A stretch of 64,000 bases of DNA from Deuterostichococcus epilithicus (lineage: Eukaryota; Chlorophyta; Trebouxiophyceae; Prasiolales; Stichococcaceae), in NCBI GenBank assembly GCA_033439295.1, contig JAVTLE010000010.1:496001-560000 (forward strand). Reading direction: 5' to 3'. How positions within the stretch are numbered: position 1 is the first letter of the stretch; every line of letters starts with the position of its first letter. The position numbers and the translations under genes are program-made. Shown here piece by piece: positions 63,023-64,000 of the stretch. A model generated the notes under the pieces. That model was not told the origin of the DNA, made no database searches, and saw only the letters and a program-made list of their open reading frames with translations.

Positions 63023-64000
63023 ATGGCCACAGCGACTCCGCGACCCGCAGGCACGGCAGAATCGGAGCCGATGGCGCTACCTTCAGGCAGCGCTGCGCTG
63101 CCAGGCCGATCAACTGGCGGCGAGACCAGCTTTGGCACGCCCGGGCTGAGCGGCGGCCTGGGCGCGCACGGCACGCCGCGCTCCGTCCGCGCCGGCGCCC
63201 GCCAGAGCCTGAGCGACGGTCGGTTCAGCATAGAGGGCCAGGCCTACCGGCGAAGTCTCAGCGGCAGCCGCCGCCGCAGCATGAGCCAAGCCCGCAGCGA
63301 TGCCGGGCCGTCACCGCTCGATCGCGGTGGCTGGCGCGGCGACCTGGGTCAGTTCCAGGGGCCACGCGGCCGCCTGCAGGACCGCCGCCGATCGATCAGC
63401 ATGCCGCTGTCGCCCGTCGCGAGCGTGGTGCGGCATCTGACTGGCAGTGACACAGACCGCAGTTTGACCACACTGGTGACTGACAGCGCCTGAGGCCGCA
63501 TTGCACTCATTGCTTGGACTCGTGTGAACCCAGTGTGAGTGCGTCAGCATCCGATAGGACGATCGTTTGCTCAGGAATGCCGATTCAGGTTCCAGAACCA
63601 GTTCGTATTTCTGACGCCCAGGATGGCGCGGCGGCCGACTCCATCGACATGGACGGTGACGGGGACGTGATCTACGTGTGGGGCACAAACCTGACGATCG
63701 CCAGCGTGACGGAGCGCATTCGCCGCTTCTACACCACCTTCAAGGGCCCGGAGCAGCGCGGCGCGGACGATGACGCCAAGTACATCGAGCTCATCCGCCA
63801 GGTGCGCGTGCGGAGAGTTGCTGGTCCTGTTCGCTCCTGATTGCGCGATAATCCAGTGCTTTGTGAAGCAGCAGGCGCGGGTCCTGCAGACTGTCAGTGT
63901 GAGCCGCAGAGTATCGAGACCCTCCAGCAATGCAGGGCTTGATCGCATTTCGGCAAATCGGTCTGGCTGACTCTTTGCGGCCGTGCTGGGTGTGCTTGCA
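63023..64000 (+). CDS. MCM4: MCM4 replicative helicase subunit, N-terminal part
   Basis: Two exons in phase are seen: 63023-63446 and 63575-63801; the rest is beyond the window. Exon 1 is a Ser/Arg/Gly/Pro-rich disordered tail with SP/TP and RS sites (GTPGLSGGL, RRSISMPLSP), as in MCM4 N-termini, which are phosphorylated by DDK/CDK. Exon 2 carries DGDVIYVWGTNLTIASV, then KYIELIRQ, matching the start of the MCM4 N-terminal domain (plant VYVWGTN..V). MCM4 is part of the MCM2-7 ring loaded at origins. The start chosen is the second of two adjacent ATGs; the splice A|GTGACA was picked for phase. No ATPase part is visible, so another MCM is not fully excluded. Confidence 0.75.

Overview
The window is nuclear DNA of a GC-rich, intron-dense green alga (Chlorophyta). 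Evidence is a plant-type cytosolic disproportionating enzyme (DPE2), an f-type plastid thioredoxin, a GRIP golgin, and short exons (21 to about 200 nt) with GT(G/C)/TGCAG junctions. DPE2 and the helicase end on TAG, so UAG is a stop here and the code is standard. I assembled gene models by hand; in all but one the reading phase closes across every junction from start to stop.

Layout. (1) <115-4237 (+): 3' end of an RS / duplicated hnRNP-Q acidic domain / Gly-Tyr protein. (2) 5560-6224 (+): small single-pass membrane protein, tentative. (3) 6783-17484 (-): 18-exon, 1689-residue GRIP golgin. (4) 18902-24231 (-): Ded1/DDX3-type DEAD-box helicase, 636 residues, head-to-head with (5) 24558-33283 (+): DPE2, 22 exons, 1004 residues, convergent with (6) 33733-34816 (-): thioredoxin f-like protein, head-to-head with (7) 35626-41608 (+): Atm1/ABCB7-type half transporter, 759 residues. 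(8) 41810-59580: about 18 kb of nested retroelement fragments (a two-ORF LINE, a tRNA-related SINE, a poly(A)-tailed element and a CCACC-rich minisatellite). (9) 60594-62248 (-): DNAAF11/LRRC6-like ciliary dynein-arm assembly factor, divergent from (10) 63023->64000 (+): MCM4 N-terminus.

The genes are ordinary housekeeping functions (RNA binding, Golgi tethering, translation-linked helicase, maltose/starch metabolism, plastid redox control, Fe-S/thiol export, cilium assembly, replication licensing); no operon-like logic is implied beyond three shared divergent promoters.

Two things stand out. First, exon-intron junctions in at least four genes are flanked by decayed tandem copies of themselves ('ghost exons') with a period near 95-130 bp. 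The process seems also to have made real mini-exons and in-exon repeats. Second, ORF1 and ORF2 of the LINE lie in one frame, separated by a conserved UAG followed 10 nt later by a 7-bp GC hairpin. ORF2 has no AUG of its own nearby, which points to stop-codon readthrough or reinitiation.
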